Of a DNA stretch of 64,000 nucleotides, positions 44,301-55,055 are shown piece by piece (position 1 is the stretch's first letter; each line of letters starts with the position of its first letter). Origin of the DNA: Membranipora membranacea. Taxonomy: Eukaryota > Bryozoa > Gymnolaemata > Cheilostomatida > Membraniporidae. The position numbers were made by a program, and so were the translations under genes. Location of the stretch: assembly GCA_914767715.1 (NCBI GenBank), contig OU612071.1, forward strand, positions 28,329,681 to 28,393,680. Direction: 5' to 3'. The notes under the pieces are model-generated. The model did not search any database. It saw nothing but the letters and a program-made list of their open reading frames with translations, and was not told where the DNA came from.

Positions 44301-47282
44301 CATTCGCTTATGCAGATGATACGCTAATCTACTGTACAGCCGCAAGCATAGATGAAGTACTAGTGGAGTCCAATGCTCTGCTAAAGAAAGCATAAGATTG
44401 GTATCATAGCCACTTACTGAGACTCAACATTGAGAAAACAGAATTGTGCATATTTTCCAACAGAAACATTAAAAACCTTTACCACATCAATTTTCAAAAC
44501 TCAAAAATTGAGACAAAACTCTCTATCAATGTACTAGGGGTTACCCTGGATACTGATTTATCTATTCACATCCATGCCAATGGAACGGCAACCAAAGCAA
44601 ACAAAGTAGTATACCTACTCTCAAAACTGAAAAAATACATGAATGTTGAGGAATCCTTAAGGACTTACAAAATTCTCGTCAGACCTATCCTAGAATACTG
44701 CTCATCTATCTACCTAGAAAGCACTCAAAAAACATCCGACACAATTGAAAAAGTTCAGAATAAAGCAATTAGAATCATAATATCTGCTCCTAAAAAGTTT
44801 TCTGTCACAACTGGTAGATCACTCTTAAACTTACCCACCCTAAAAAGTAGAAGACATTACCTATTTCACAAATTTACACATAAAAAATTATTGAAAAGTA
44901 AAGCATCAAAGCATATTCTTCGCCTGGTGCAAAAGTTCAATAAACACCAACGCTCCCTTAGAAGTAAATGTTCAGTAATAAAACCTACTTTTAGGACACA
45001 TTTTTGGAAAACAGCTCTTTTAAATCTGCTGCACAATTTCAGACTAAAATGCAAAACGGCTGACAGCCTACTATCTTTTAACTAATACTTTTGATAATAA
45101 TTGTCACAAGAACAATAATTTTATATATATATATCATTTTCTATCTCTATATAGCCGTATATAACTTATTTTCCCATTTCTAGAGCATCGTCATTTATTT
45201 ATGTATAACCCCTTTTTTTGTGTGTATTTAATTGTGTGTAGAGGTCAACAAGTTACTTTTTAACTACTCTGTTTTCTGTAAAATTTCTAGAAAACCTCTT
45301 TAAACAAATAAATAAAATAAATATATTAATAAAGTATTAAAAAAAAATCCCAAAGCAGCCGACATTTTAAACATGATAATATGTCACTTAAAGACTTGTT
45401 TTTATAAGATTGTTAGTACCCACCTTATACGTTTCATATACGGGACCATACGAATCGCTCGCCTGGATAAAGGCTGTCTCACATATGACCATAGGAGTGA
45501 CAGGTACACCAATCTTTGATTTGGAGCAGGTGACATTTATATTGCAGAATTCTTTTTCCGAGCAATACTCAACTCTCAAGGTGAAACTCCTATTTTTGGA
45601 ATTGAGAGCAGATTCTTCTGGTTTGAGAATTTTCACAGGAAGATCTGAAATAAAGAGTGATGGATAGAGTGTGTATTAAATCGTGTAGCTTGACTACCAT
45701 CAGGTATGTTATGTTTTCCCCGGAATTAACAAACGAAAGTTGTGCAACAGATAATTCCAGACCAATATGAGACCAATATGCTGTGTGATGTATGATTGTA
45801 TGAAGTATACTAGGTACCATCTCTCCTGTTCCTCTCATTGTCAGCTACATGAGTCTTCTGATTAACCAGATAATTGAGATCATCACTGTCCACATTTCTT
45901 CTGGAAAGAAGATATATAATATAGAGTAGGAAATCCATATTTATCTATCACAATTGGTATCTCAATGATAGTCAGAAAAACGGAAAATTTATAATTAGGT
46001 TTGCAGGGGCGACACACCAACTGGGGAGAAGTCTGAGGCAAACTATGATAGTATAAAGGAACATACAGATTTAGCTCCATTTAATTATACCTATTTGTTA
46101 ATCAATCAATCAAATCAAATTTTGGTATAGTGCTTTTAGATTTTTCGATTGAAAGGAAGGAGAATAGATACTTCCGGTAGTATAACCTTTTGACCTTGAG
46201 CTAATCTACTTCTGATTGGTCAGAAGAATGGAATACCAGGGTGATCTGCAAACTGCAAACTATTGTCTAAGGTTATTAACAAGGGAGAACAATTACTATG
46301 TCAAGTGGTTAGGACCACTCACTCAATTCAATAAGATGTTCATTTATTGCTGTTTGCTAAGAATTGGGCTGCCCCTAAAGAGGGACGCAAGGTGCCCTAA
46401 TCCTCATACATAGAATGTGATACATCCTAGAAAACTAGAATGTATCCTAGAGGTGAGGCCATGGTGGACCTCCTAATCATAAGTGTGCAGTGAGCTGCCA
46501 AAACTGAACTGGCACTAATCGGCCATTGGCAGTGACACTTTGATCTTAGCCATTAGGCCGAGAAGCGATCATGTTATGTTCATTTATTAGTGTCTCTAGG
46601 CAGTTGGTATTTCTGGTGTAAATACAGATTGTTGTTATGCTGAAAGGTCAGCAAACTCAAGCCAGTGTGACTCAATAGCACTACATTGGGTAAGATGGCC
46701 AGAGAAGGACTCAGCTCAGTTTGATAGAGTTCTGGTCCTTCAGGGGCAAGTGTTTAAAGTCTTGGGCTCCCACCTGTCGACAGAATTGGCGCAATAATTG
46801 AAGTCTTCCCCTTGATGCAAGCGATACCCATAACTTCGAATTTGGCGTACAATTTTCTTGATCTAGCAGGAGCAGAAGTTAAGAATACTGTTCCGGCCTG
46901 TTTGAGGAACAATGGTCTAAGTGGACTTTTTTCTTTGTAGGTACTCTAATCTCTGGGTTGAAAATCGTTTAGAGAATTTTTTGCAATATTTAGATCAAAT
47001 TATGCAGAAATATGGGTCAGTAAAAGTATGATTGATATCTGGTCAAAAGAGACAACTTGACAATGTTTTTGAACAGAATCCAGTGGAAACTGTGTTCTAA
47101 AGGTTCTCTATTTTTTTTTGCGGGAACTCAGTTCCCATCAGTTCCCACTCACTCATAGCGCTGTTGAAAACACTCCACACCTCAATTTAATGATTAACTC
47201 TTAACCACTTAACTCACCTCACACCGAATGTCCTCGCAAGAAGTATCACAGTAAGCAGGAGGAAATGACTCCTTACCCACAT
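41314..47282 (-). CDS. type I membrane protein with one ~231-aa module (receptor-like gene B, paralogue of gene A)
   Basis: Eight coding exons on the minus strand: 47282-47218, 45900-45818, 45644-45424, 43071-42972, 42703-42528, 42297-42102, 41819-41681, 41566-41314. Total 1233 nt, 410 aa plus stop, with all phases matching. The first six exons have the same lengths as their gene A counterparts (65, 83, 221, 100, 176, 196; exon 5 matches the second module). Signal peptide MWVRSHFLLLTVILLA; module at about 50-280 with NRSFTLRVEYCSEKEFC, VHILCYTCAVRS, NPQFDQSYIFLLWLSSNIGG; transmembrane helix about 299-322. The tail is longer and unlike gene A after the shared FSK: it has KKKKRRKLP, then a Pro/Ala/Asp-rich segment. 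Even intron 2 is alignable with gene A, pointing to a fairly recent duplication. Function unknown; cell-surface location inferred. Confidence 0.87.
42897..42972 (-). repeat. tandem repeat of a 5' splice donor (5 x 17 bp)
   Basis: The donor of exon 4 (CGCCCG|GTAAGTCCTAA) is repeated so that GGTAAGTC begins at 42972, 42955, 42938, 42921 and 42904. Read-through into the second copy meets TAA in frame, so only the exon-proximal donor gives protein. This is the same intron whose donor is duplicated in module 2 of gene A. Confidence 0.9.
43610..45345 (+). mobile_element. 5'-truncated LINE in intron 3 of gene B, antisense to the gene
   Basis: RT in two pieces. 43658-44395: FKSALVMPIHKKGKKCDPSNYRPISSL, with QFGFRQNHST, VPKGSILGPI and FAYADDTLIY. 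44444-45085: VLGVTLDTDLSIHIHANG and the connection domain. Motif A reads ALSLNVRKAFDTI: the first catalytic Asp of the usual LDLSKAFD is Asn, although YADD is intact. One in-frame TAA at 44393 separates the pieces. It ends in an A/T-rich tail (AATAAATAAAATAAATA) at about 45305-45345. It is a different LINE lineage from the 3 and 28 kb copies. Confidence 0.85.
46511..46569 (-). pseudogene. U2-snRNA-like 5' fragment
   Basis: On the minus strand from 46569 the sequence reads ATCGCTTCTCGGCC, then TAATGGCTAAGATCA and AAGTGT. This matches the highly conserved first ~35 nt of U2 snRNA apart from TTT to TAA and an extra A. After that it diverges: no branch-point-pairing GTAGTATCT, no Sm site and no stem III/IV. 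It sits in intron 1 of gene B. It is a truncated U2 pseudogene or the head of a U2-derived SINE, not a working U2 gene. Bases 46511-46534 share a block with the 25.8 kb SINE. Confidence 0.7.
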
Positions 47283-48839
47283 AGCTGAATAATTATCATT
47301 TAAAAGTAGAATGTTACTTCAATAATAGTAACAAATCATTAGTAACTGTGTAAACTTTTCTGAGTTGAGTGTTTATGCTTGATTGTTGTACATCTCCTCA
47401 CAAATTACATAAAGCTGCAGTGTTTATTGTGAAGTAGTAGGTTATGTAAAGCAGCACAACACCAAACATAGGTATGATCCATAGATATTAAAACAGTATA
47501 ATAAATATTGGCTATCATTATATATGTGGTACAGCCTGATCATACCCTCTCTCGGTCCCATGTTAACGAGTCTGCTCACTGTGCTAATGATCGCCTCCAA
47601 CTCTGAACAAAGCACTGCCCTCTCTATATCAAAATACCGGAAGAGAAATATAAGTTTAGAACATCTTGTTGACCAAAATACACCAAACAAGCTAAATGTG
47701 ACAATTATTACAATAAAGTACAATCTTGATGTCTGAGCAGCAACACTTATCGTAGATATCCAAGGCATTATTGTTTGATTAACATTGTCTTAAAGACATT
47801 AATATTTCAAATGCAGCAAATGGAGATAAGGATCCATTTATAGTTATTTATTCCAACCTCCGACTGCACCTGTCCATTGCTATCAGCATCGTCATACCCA
47901 CTGGGCCACTACTACTAGAAATTTAGACTGTCTCTTCAACGCCAACGGTTTTTTTTCCTGGGAATTTGTGGCGCATACTACCAGCCACCTCATCTAGGTA
48001 GGACAGATGAACCTGAAATAATTATAAGATGCATATTGTAATATGACTACGGCAATGACTATTCTCTTTTTAATCTGAAGAACCTGACCTGACCAGTTCC
48101 CTCCTTTGCTCTACAATGATGATCTGCCACACTCAATAGTAGGACAGTTATTGTTCTTAACTTTATAAATCTATAATAGCAGAGCATGCTACTTGTTGGT
48201 CTGTTGAAAACTTAATTAAAAACATCAATCAGTCAACATATTCTTATTTGGGTTGTTACAATGAGCTAGTATTGAAAAAGTAGAACTTCAGCAGTTACAA
48301 CTTACCAGTGAAGTCTTATTTCATCATTGGGATCCTGTTTACACTTGACTCAAAGTGAAGGCAGCTCTAGTTTTGTATCAATGAATAGTATGTAGTATGT
48401 AGAAAGAAGTTGCTGATGGAAAGTACATGTAGCGGTGCAAAAATTTATAAAACCTATCCATCACTTTAGTCAACTTCATCTTTAACAATATTAACCTTAT
48501 CAGAAAGTGTCCAAAGAAGGCTATACTGAGTAAAAGGACTTCTAAGCCAATCACAATGTTGTAAGAACATGATTGGCTGGAAGGTCGTTTTGCTAACAGT
48601 CACGTGACACCCAGCCTTATGGTCAAGATTGCTAAAATTCCTAGATCTGAGGCTAAAGTAGCTATCATATTATTGGATAGACAGGAGCACACAATGACCT
48701 ATCTATACTGTTTAATATCTATGGTATAATCACACAGCTTTATTGTCAGAACAGTCTGTCAGCATACTGGTCATGTGACAAACTGATATATGTGTGTCTC
48801 TATTGGCAATAGAAGAGAAGGAAATGAATAAAAATTAAC
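47283..48839. other. upstream region of gene B; no recognised gene
   Basis: Overlapping ORFs on both strands at 47442-47768 (108 and 70 codons) have no recognisable domain. Promoter elements of gene B would lie at the left edge but none is clear. Confidence 0.35.
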
Positions 48840-50620
48840 ATATATCAGAGAAATGAAACTCCGAGGGATGTCTATCACACCAATAAACATCCATTGGTAA
48901 CTCCAGAAATAAGGACGTTGTTCAGAGAAAATCAACATGCGGTAAAATCTAAATATGATGCAAAACTAAAGGTCATTCAAAATAAGCTGAAACAACATAT
49001 AGCAGATGCAAAAAAGGTGGAAAAAGACAAAATGTTGACCAAAATGACCACTAATATAAAACATGCATGGCAAGGGATCAAATCAATGTCAGGCCTGGCA
49101 AAACAGCGAAATACCAACGATAGCCTACTCTCAGATGGAGAGAAGGTGTCCTTAGCCAATCCCCTCAATGCTTTCTACACCCGATTCACACCCCTGTTGC
49201 TGATCCTGAGTGATAGTACAAACCCGATATCAGTTGAAAAGTCATTGAACAGTTTGCCTTATGCAAAATAGGTTAAGCATCAGGGCCTGACAATCTAAGA
49301 ACTACGAATATAAAAGAATGTTACTTTGGACAAGCCCAAATTTTTTGAATGACTTTTAATCATATCACATACCATATCTCCTGTACCAAAGCTACTTGAT
49401 GCCCGATGCGATAATGATTTCCGTCCAATTTCCTTTACCTCTGTTCTTTTGAAGTGCTTTGAGCGGATCATCAATCAATTTGAGTATAGGAAAGACATGA
49501 GCACTAAGGACGCTTATATTTCTTTGGACTTCTTATTACGATTGCATTTAGAGAAACTGAATGCATAGTGCATTTGTAGATTTTACGTCAGCTCTTAATA
49601 CTATTGTGCCAAATATATTAGATTACCTACGAGATCGTAATGTGCCCAAATATAATATTATCTCTTTTATTTCTGCTTTTTCTCAAAGAAAGGCAACAAT
49701 ATGTGCGAGTTGGTGACAGTTAGTCTGATGTTTTATCTTGTAATATGGGGTGCCCTCAAGGGTGTGTTTTATCCCCAGTCTTTTTGTCTATATACACAGA
49801 TTTTATTCGCACAGGACATGACAACATCAAACTTTTCAAATACGCTGATGACATGGCTATTGTGGGACTCTTGAACTTTAAAGCAGATAATGATTATTAT
49901 TTTGATGAAGTAAAACAATTTTCAGAGCAATGCAGATCATTTAACCTTTTAATCAATGCTAAGAAAACAAGGGAGATGGCGCTGAGCTTTAGCAGAACAT
50001 GTGCTATTTATGATTATCTTTTTATAAATAGCCAACTCATTGAAAAAGTGGTGCATTTTAAGTATTTAGGTACATATTTTAGCCATTACCTAAAGTGGCA
50101 TGAAAATAATAGTTATATCTATTAAAAGCTCAGGACAAGGTTTTATTGTTTTACTAAATTCAAACAGTCCCTCCAAGTCATAATAACGCATTTTTTTGTA
50201 AAATTTGATATTACCCGTCTTCATGTTTAATATTGAGTTATGGTATTTTTCAGCCACCCAGGGTAATAGAGAAAAGCTGCTCGGTCAATTTTTTGAGAAT
50301 TCTCACTTATTTGATGCTGACTCTCTAGTAGGTAGTAGGATTGAAAATACTGCTAACAATCTTATCAATTTTGATACACATTCTGAATCAGTACTTATCT
50401 TGGTGCAGGAAATCATACAACGTGCCAAAAATTAAGACCGAAAGATTTGTATGTCGTTTATATCTACCAGTATCAAAGTTTGGAATGATATGCCAAAAAC
50501 CGAGCCTTTGTTAAACAATTGTAAAATGTCTTTGACAAATTTACCAATATACTGCTATCTTATCTTATACCGATAGGCATACTATAAGCTGGTCATATTC
50601 AGGAATATCAGAATAGTTAC
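48840..50620 (+). mobile_element. broken LINE (L2/CR1-like)
   Basis: A pre-RT segment at 48894-49271 (KSMSGLAKQRN and LNAFYTRF, typical of the region before the RT in L2/Rex-type LINEs), then degenerate RT with several stops. A better-preserved part at 49745-50125 reads MGCPQGCVLSPVFLSIYTDF, FKYADDMAIVGLL and FKYLGTYFSH. Remnants continue to about 50610. YADD is intact, but the ORF is broken in many places. Confidence 0.8.
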
Positions 50621-51722
50621 ACAATTATAATACACACGAATGAAATGCCTAAAGCTTTATCGTAAGTCTAAATCTATAACAAATTGGAATGCTTGCGTTT
50701 AAAAATTCTTGCTCTCCTTTGCGTCCCCTTAGTTTCGCGTCTTACCTCAGTGTATAGTGTGTCGTTTATTCTCAATGGATCATGAACTGCTTGTTGTAGT
50801 GTAAAATTCCAAAAATTTACGTTTGTTTACTTAGCCAGTAGATTTCAGTGGAGTAATGTATTCATTGGGGGCTTTTTCTACACAATATAGCTTTAGTTTA
50901 GAGCAAATATGCATGCTCTGTGTTGACCTGAATTTGCAGAATACACACAAACAAGCTAATATTTAGAACATCATATCTCAAATTTGGGGATTGGGATGCC
51001 AGTGCCTTTCCATGAGGTTGCAATTGAGATGTTTTTGCAAAGGCTCATAGTGCAGGATGAAAATCAACACCATGGAATTTCCTGTCGAATACAAGATAGC
51101 TCTGTTTGTTATGATTTTACAATCGGCTGATTACTCACACATCATGTGTTACGTCACCAGAATGTTAGTCTGGCTTGATGTGAGCGTTTTCAGGAAGGCT
51201 TCTACCGCAATAGAATCAAAATTCACTTAAAGTGCACCAAATCTTTAAGGAAGCACAATATTATGAAGCTGAAGAATCAAAGAATAATTTGATACACAAG
51301 GAAAAATTTTGTATCCTTGGTGAGATCATCTGACTTCTATGTTACAAAAGTACTTTACGCGCCACTGAAAATGTGTTAATGTAATCAGTAATGCTGAACT
51401 AATATATTTCTATTGTAAACAGTGATATTCCATTTGAATTTATTTCCAAAATAATACATCTCGAAACTGGATCTGTTTTTTTGCAGAATCATAGATCTCA
51501 TAAACAAAAGTATAATATTATGCTTAATCAGTTTGATTAAACACTCATTCTTATAGAGAGTATAAAGAAATTATAGTTTCTCTCTTGTTGAGACGAATCA
51601 AAATCTTCCTGTCATGTACTTTAGGTTCCCACTTGTCATCTGGTGTGACTCTCTTGTTGTGCTTTTAAATTAATACAAAATAGCATGCAGTGTAGTTTTA
51701 AGGGAGATACACATGTCCCTTT
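50621..51722. other. non-coding stretch
   Basis: No gene, RNA or repeat that I can support. Confidence 0.3.
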
Positions 51723-52066
51723 TTAGAATTTTGTATTTTTGTTGTGAGCTGACCTTAAACTGACCTTAAACTCTAGTGTTTGATTGTCTTCTATGCACCA
51801 CCCACATATGATTGAAAGACAGAATCGACATCTACAGATATGGTTCACTATCCTCTCCCAATTATTGTAAATAGTGTACAGGAACACTAGGATGCCTGTT
51901 ATGAATGTGAAAATACAGCTATAGTCTGTTCCAGAGTTATTAAAAGTAGCAAGACAGTATAGTGAGAGAGAGGACTGGAAGTAAAGTAATGCTATCAGGA
52001 TCCACATCTTTACTTCTTTTTTTTTCACTTCTCTATGAGGCCCCTCTTCTGTTGTAGGTGTTCCAC
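51723..52066 (-). CDS. orphan terminal exon with two predicted membrane segments
   Basis: An acceptor-like ATCAATATTCTAG ends at 52067, and an open frame of 113 codons runs to a stop at 51723. It starts GTPTTEEGPHREVKKKEVK, then a hydrophobic segment (MWILIALLYFQSSLSLYCLA), a short polar loop, a second segment (CIFTFITGILVFLYTIY) and a Cys-rich stretch (HICRCRFCLSIICGWC). This could be the last exon of a membrane protein whose other exons I cannot find, or a chance ORF. No family recognised. Confidence 0.35.
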
Positions 52067-52380
52067 CTAGAATATTGATAATATCATTAACTGTTTAATT
52101 GATCGTGAAAGAAATATAATTGTGATTACCATACTCTAGGTTCATAAACAACCCTGTCCCCAGTTTCAATTTATTTTCACTCGATGGTTGATATGTGAAG
52201 GTACTAAAAAGGTACAATGGATGGACCTTAGTAGTATCTTCTCAACTCTCAATGAGAATCAGATAAAGCTGGGCCAAAGGTTATTTATTAAATTGAAAAA
52301 TACAAACCAACAATAATACAGTATATCAATAAAATTAGAAAAATTAAAGGATCCAATCTGTTCTATCAATGGTCAAAATT

Positions 52381-52800
52381 TTAGGCAACTTCAACCATAC
52401 CTGGTTCGCGGAAAACTAGCATCGTTTCAATAGAAGATCTAGTCAAGTCAAATTTTTGGATAAGCTTGCTACTGGTGGGCATGTAATCCAGTACCACCTG
52501 TTGCATGGTCAGATCCCCGGGGACTAATCTGGGAAACCCATTGACCTGTTCATGGAGTTGGAGGGTGGGCATACACCCTGGTAGGACAAACGCAATAGCT
52601 GCCTCTAAAGGCGCATGCACCTTGGGTCTAGCATCTATCCACCCGTGAATAGCGCCCTGTCTAGGCATTAATGCTAAGGGAGATGTCCCTAACACAAACG
52701 CAAAGGGTTTGTGAACGCTCCATAGGAAACTGAAAGGGTGGATGAATCCTACACAGAAGAAAGGCTGTTCACTGCAGTTAGGTGATTCTCTGGTTGTCAA
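52381..52800 (-). CDS. hypothetical ORF, 139 codons
   Basis: Open for 139 codons but entered directly after a stop, with no ATG until ~45 codons in, so it would have to be an exon. Contains PRQGAIHGWIDARPKVHAPL and LQLHEQVNGFPRLVPGDL. The composition looks protein-like, and this length is unusual for AT-rich random sequence, but I recognise no domain. It may be a fossil mobile-element fragment. Confidence 0.25.
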   Translation of the reverse strand: MTTRESPNCSEQPFFCVGFIHPFSFLWSVHKPFAFVLGTSPLALMPRQGAIHGWIDARPKVHAPLEAAIAFVLPGCMPTLQLHEQVNGFPRLVPGDLTMQQVVLDYMPTSSKLIQKFDLTRSSIETMLVFREPGMVEVA

Positions 52801-55055
52801 GGCTCAGACTCATTTACTCAAGAACAAAGCTATCATGTGCATCATAGCTCTTACCATACATGGCTTCTGATAGCAAGCTTCCAACAATGAAGCCTTGCAG
52901 CTTCTTGTCACAAACCAAGCAAAGCAATAAAGGTTTGTCAATCGCTCAACTAAGAAATGGAGACAGTAAATTTGTATGGTAGTGGCCTCTATGACTGAAT
53001 AGGCATTTTGTTAATATGTCCTCTAACCCACTGGTGAGAGCCTCAGGGGTGATCAAAGAAAAAAGATACAAAAACCCGCTGAATCGTAGCCTGGGGCAGT
53101 GCTTTATTAATAAAAAGACCTGTGAGTCTGGCACGAGACAGAAAGCCATGGTGTGCTACAATACACCATGGTGTCAGACTCTTTGAATCATTCAGAAGGC
53201 AGAAGAGAGATGAAAAGAGGGCAGCCCGTAAGGTCCAAGGTTATAATTTGAATGATGGAGGAAATGAAGATAAATAAAGTTACTCACACACAAAAGATCC
53301 GTTCATGATGCCACTACGTCTCCTTCGTCACCAGCTATGTCGCCCAAGTCACTCAGCGGTCGTCGTATTTGCTTATGAATTATTCAATTGCTAACTCGAA
53401 ATCTTTGTACAGTTTAAAGGATTCAGAGAATGAATAAGTACTAAAAAATGAATAACAATAATGAAGAAAACATTCAACACCATTATTTGATATTAGGGTC
53501 ATGTGATTTTTAGAATGACTTAAAACAGTTGCTTCATTAAATGTCATTTGTTTGCGTTGCTTATTGGATTACAAAAAGTTCTAATCCTTGCATTTTTCAC
53601 GTTGCAATTGTGCACCTTTAATTTGTTTGCTGCTCACACAAAACTTGCTCGGATAACTATATTGTCCAGTTCAAACTTTCCGGGAGATCATAAAATGGCT
53701 TTACGCAAATACTAATCTGTATGGAGACATAGTTGGCAAGCGGCTGAACTTCTAAAACCATTATATAGTGAGTGCCAAAATTAATAGGAAAATATATATT
53801 TTTTGTACGAACTCAAACAACTACTCCCTCAATGCCTTGAGTATGATTTTATATTTCCGGACTAACATCAGCTCAGTGTTCATTCACACCTGACCAGTCT
53901 GGGGCTCTCTGGTTACTGATGATGGAATTAAAAGCGGTCTACAGCTTTGCCATTGCTCCGATACAAAAATCATTTCACCCAGCCTAGAACTGACGATATG
54001 TTGTAAAGAGAGAGCTCACCATCTGCCAGTTTATATTGATATTTCAATTATTCAAAGATGCCTAATCTTGACCCGCTCTTTATTGCCTAAGCTGCACTGT
54101 GTAGATCTACAACACAGGTTTGAAATTTGCTGTGTTTAAAAAACGTGTTACAAGTCAATAGTCAGATACATACACAGGGAAATGTTGATCGGGGACTTAA
54201 AAACTGACTGGAAAAGATCCAATAATAATCTTCAATTGAAACAGCTTAACATTACATGTGAGTCGGTATGGTATAGCAATCGAAAGTCCTCAATGTGAAA
54301 ATATTCCTCTCACAGTTTGGTACACCTCCTTTGTGTATGTTGGTTACTTGGCAAAACACCTTGTGGTGATAGTTACAACTTGTTGTGTGTGTAACAATGA
54401 ACCAAAGCTCATAAGCAACAAAGATTTGTTAGTTTTTATAAAATAACATGGATAATCTATGGTCTATGATTACCTCAGTGGGCAGCCAGATATTCCATTA
54501 AAGATATGTAAATCATGCTGTCATCATGCGCACTCCATAGTCACGTATCCATCGCAAAGCTGAACTAAGGGAAGATAACTTATCTGACCAAATTGATTCT
54601 CTTACTTCTTAAACTGAGAGCTCAAAACAAAACATTAAAATTAGATATAGCCGATTGTGATTCTGATGTAGAAAACAACATATTCATATATACTTTCGTA
54701 CTTTTATTATATTGGCATAATACACTTCGAAAATCATTAAAGTAAATAAATACTTGTAACATATACTCCTGCGGCGCACCTATAGAGTGCACACCACCGT
54801 ATGTTCAGTTTGGCTTACATGCATCATAAATCAAATTTGAGAGTAGACAGTGTAAAGCTCAGTCAGTGTGAGGTCACAGGTGATACATAGAATGAAGTCT
54901 CAGATGACAGAGAAATTTCACTATTCAGACATTACAATCACCGTAATAAGACCTAAAATAGCGCTGCTATAATAACAACAAACAAACATTTATACTACAT
55001 TGATATGTATAACATAGACAACACAAAGGCTATTATATCTCATGTATCTCAGGAA
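52801..55055. other. downstream of ABHD16A; no recognised gene
   Basis: A possible poly(A) signal for ABHD16A (TTTATT on the plus strand) lies at 54703-54708, about 350 nt past its stop. Short ORFs (52946-53149 minus, 54258-54446 plus) are not convincing. Nothing else seen. Confidence 0.35.

Noticed and set aside
46511-46569. Functional U2 snRNA gene
   Set aside because: Only the 5' ~35 nt match; the branch-point-pairing region and Sm site are missing.
47442-47768. Overlapping ORFs on both strands upstream of gene B
   Set aside because: Neither strand gives a recognised domain, and each is explained by a lack of stops in a short stretch.
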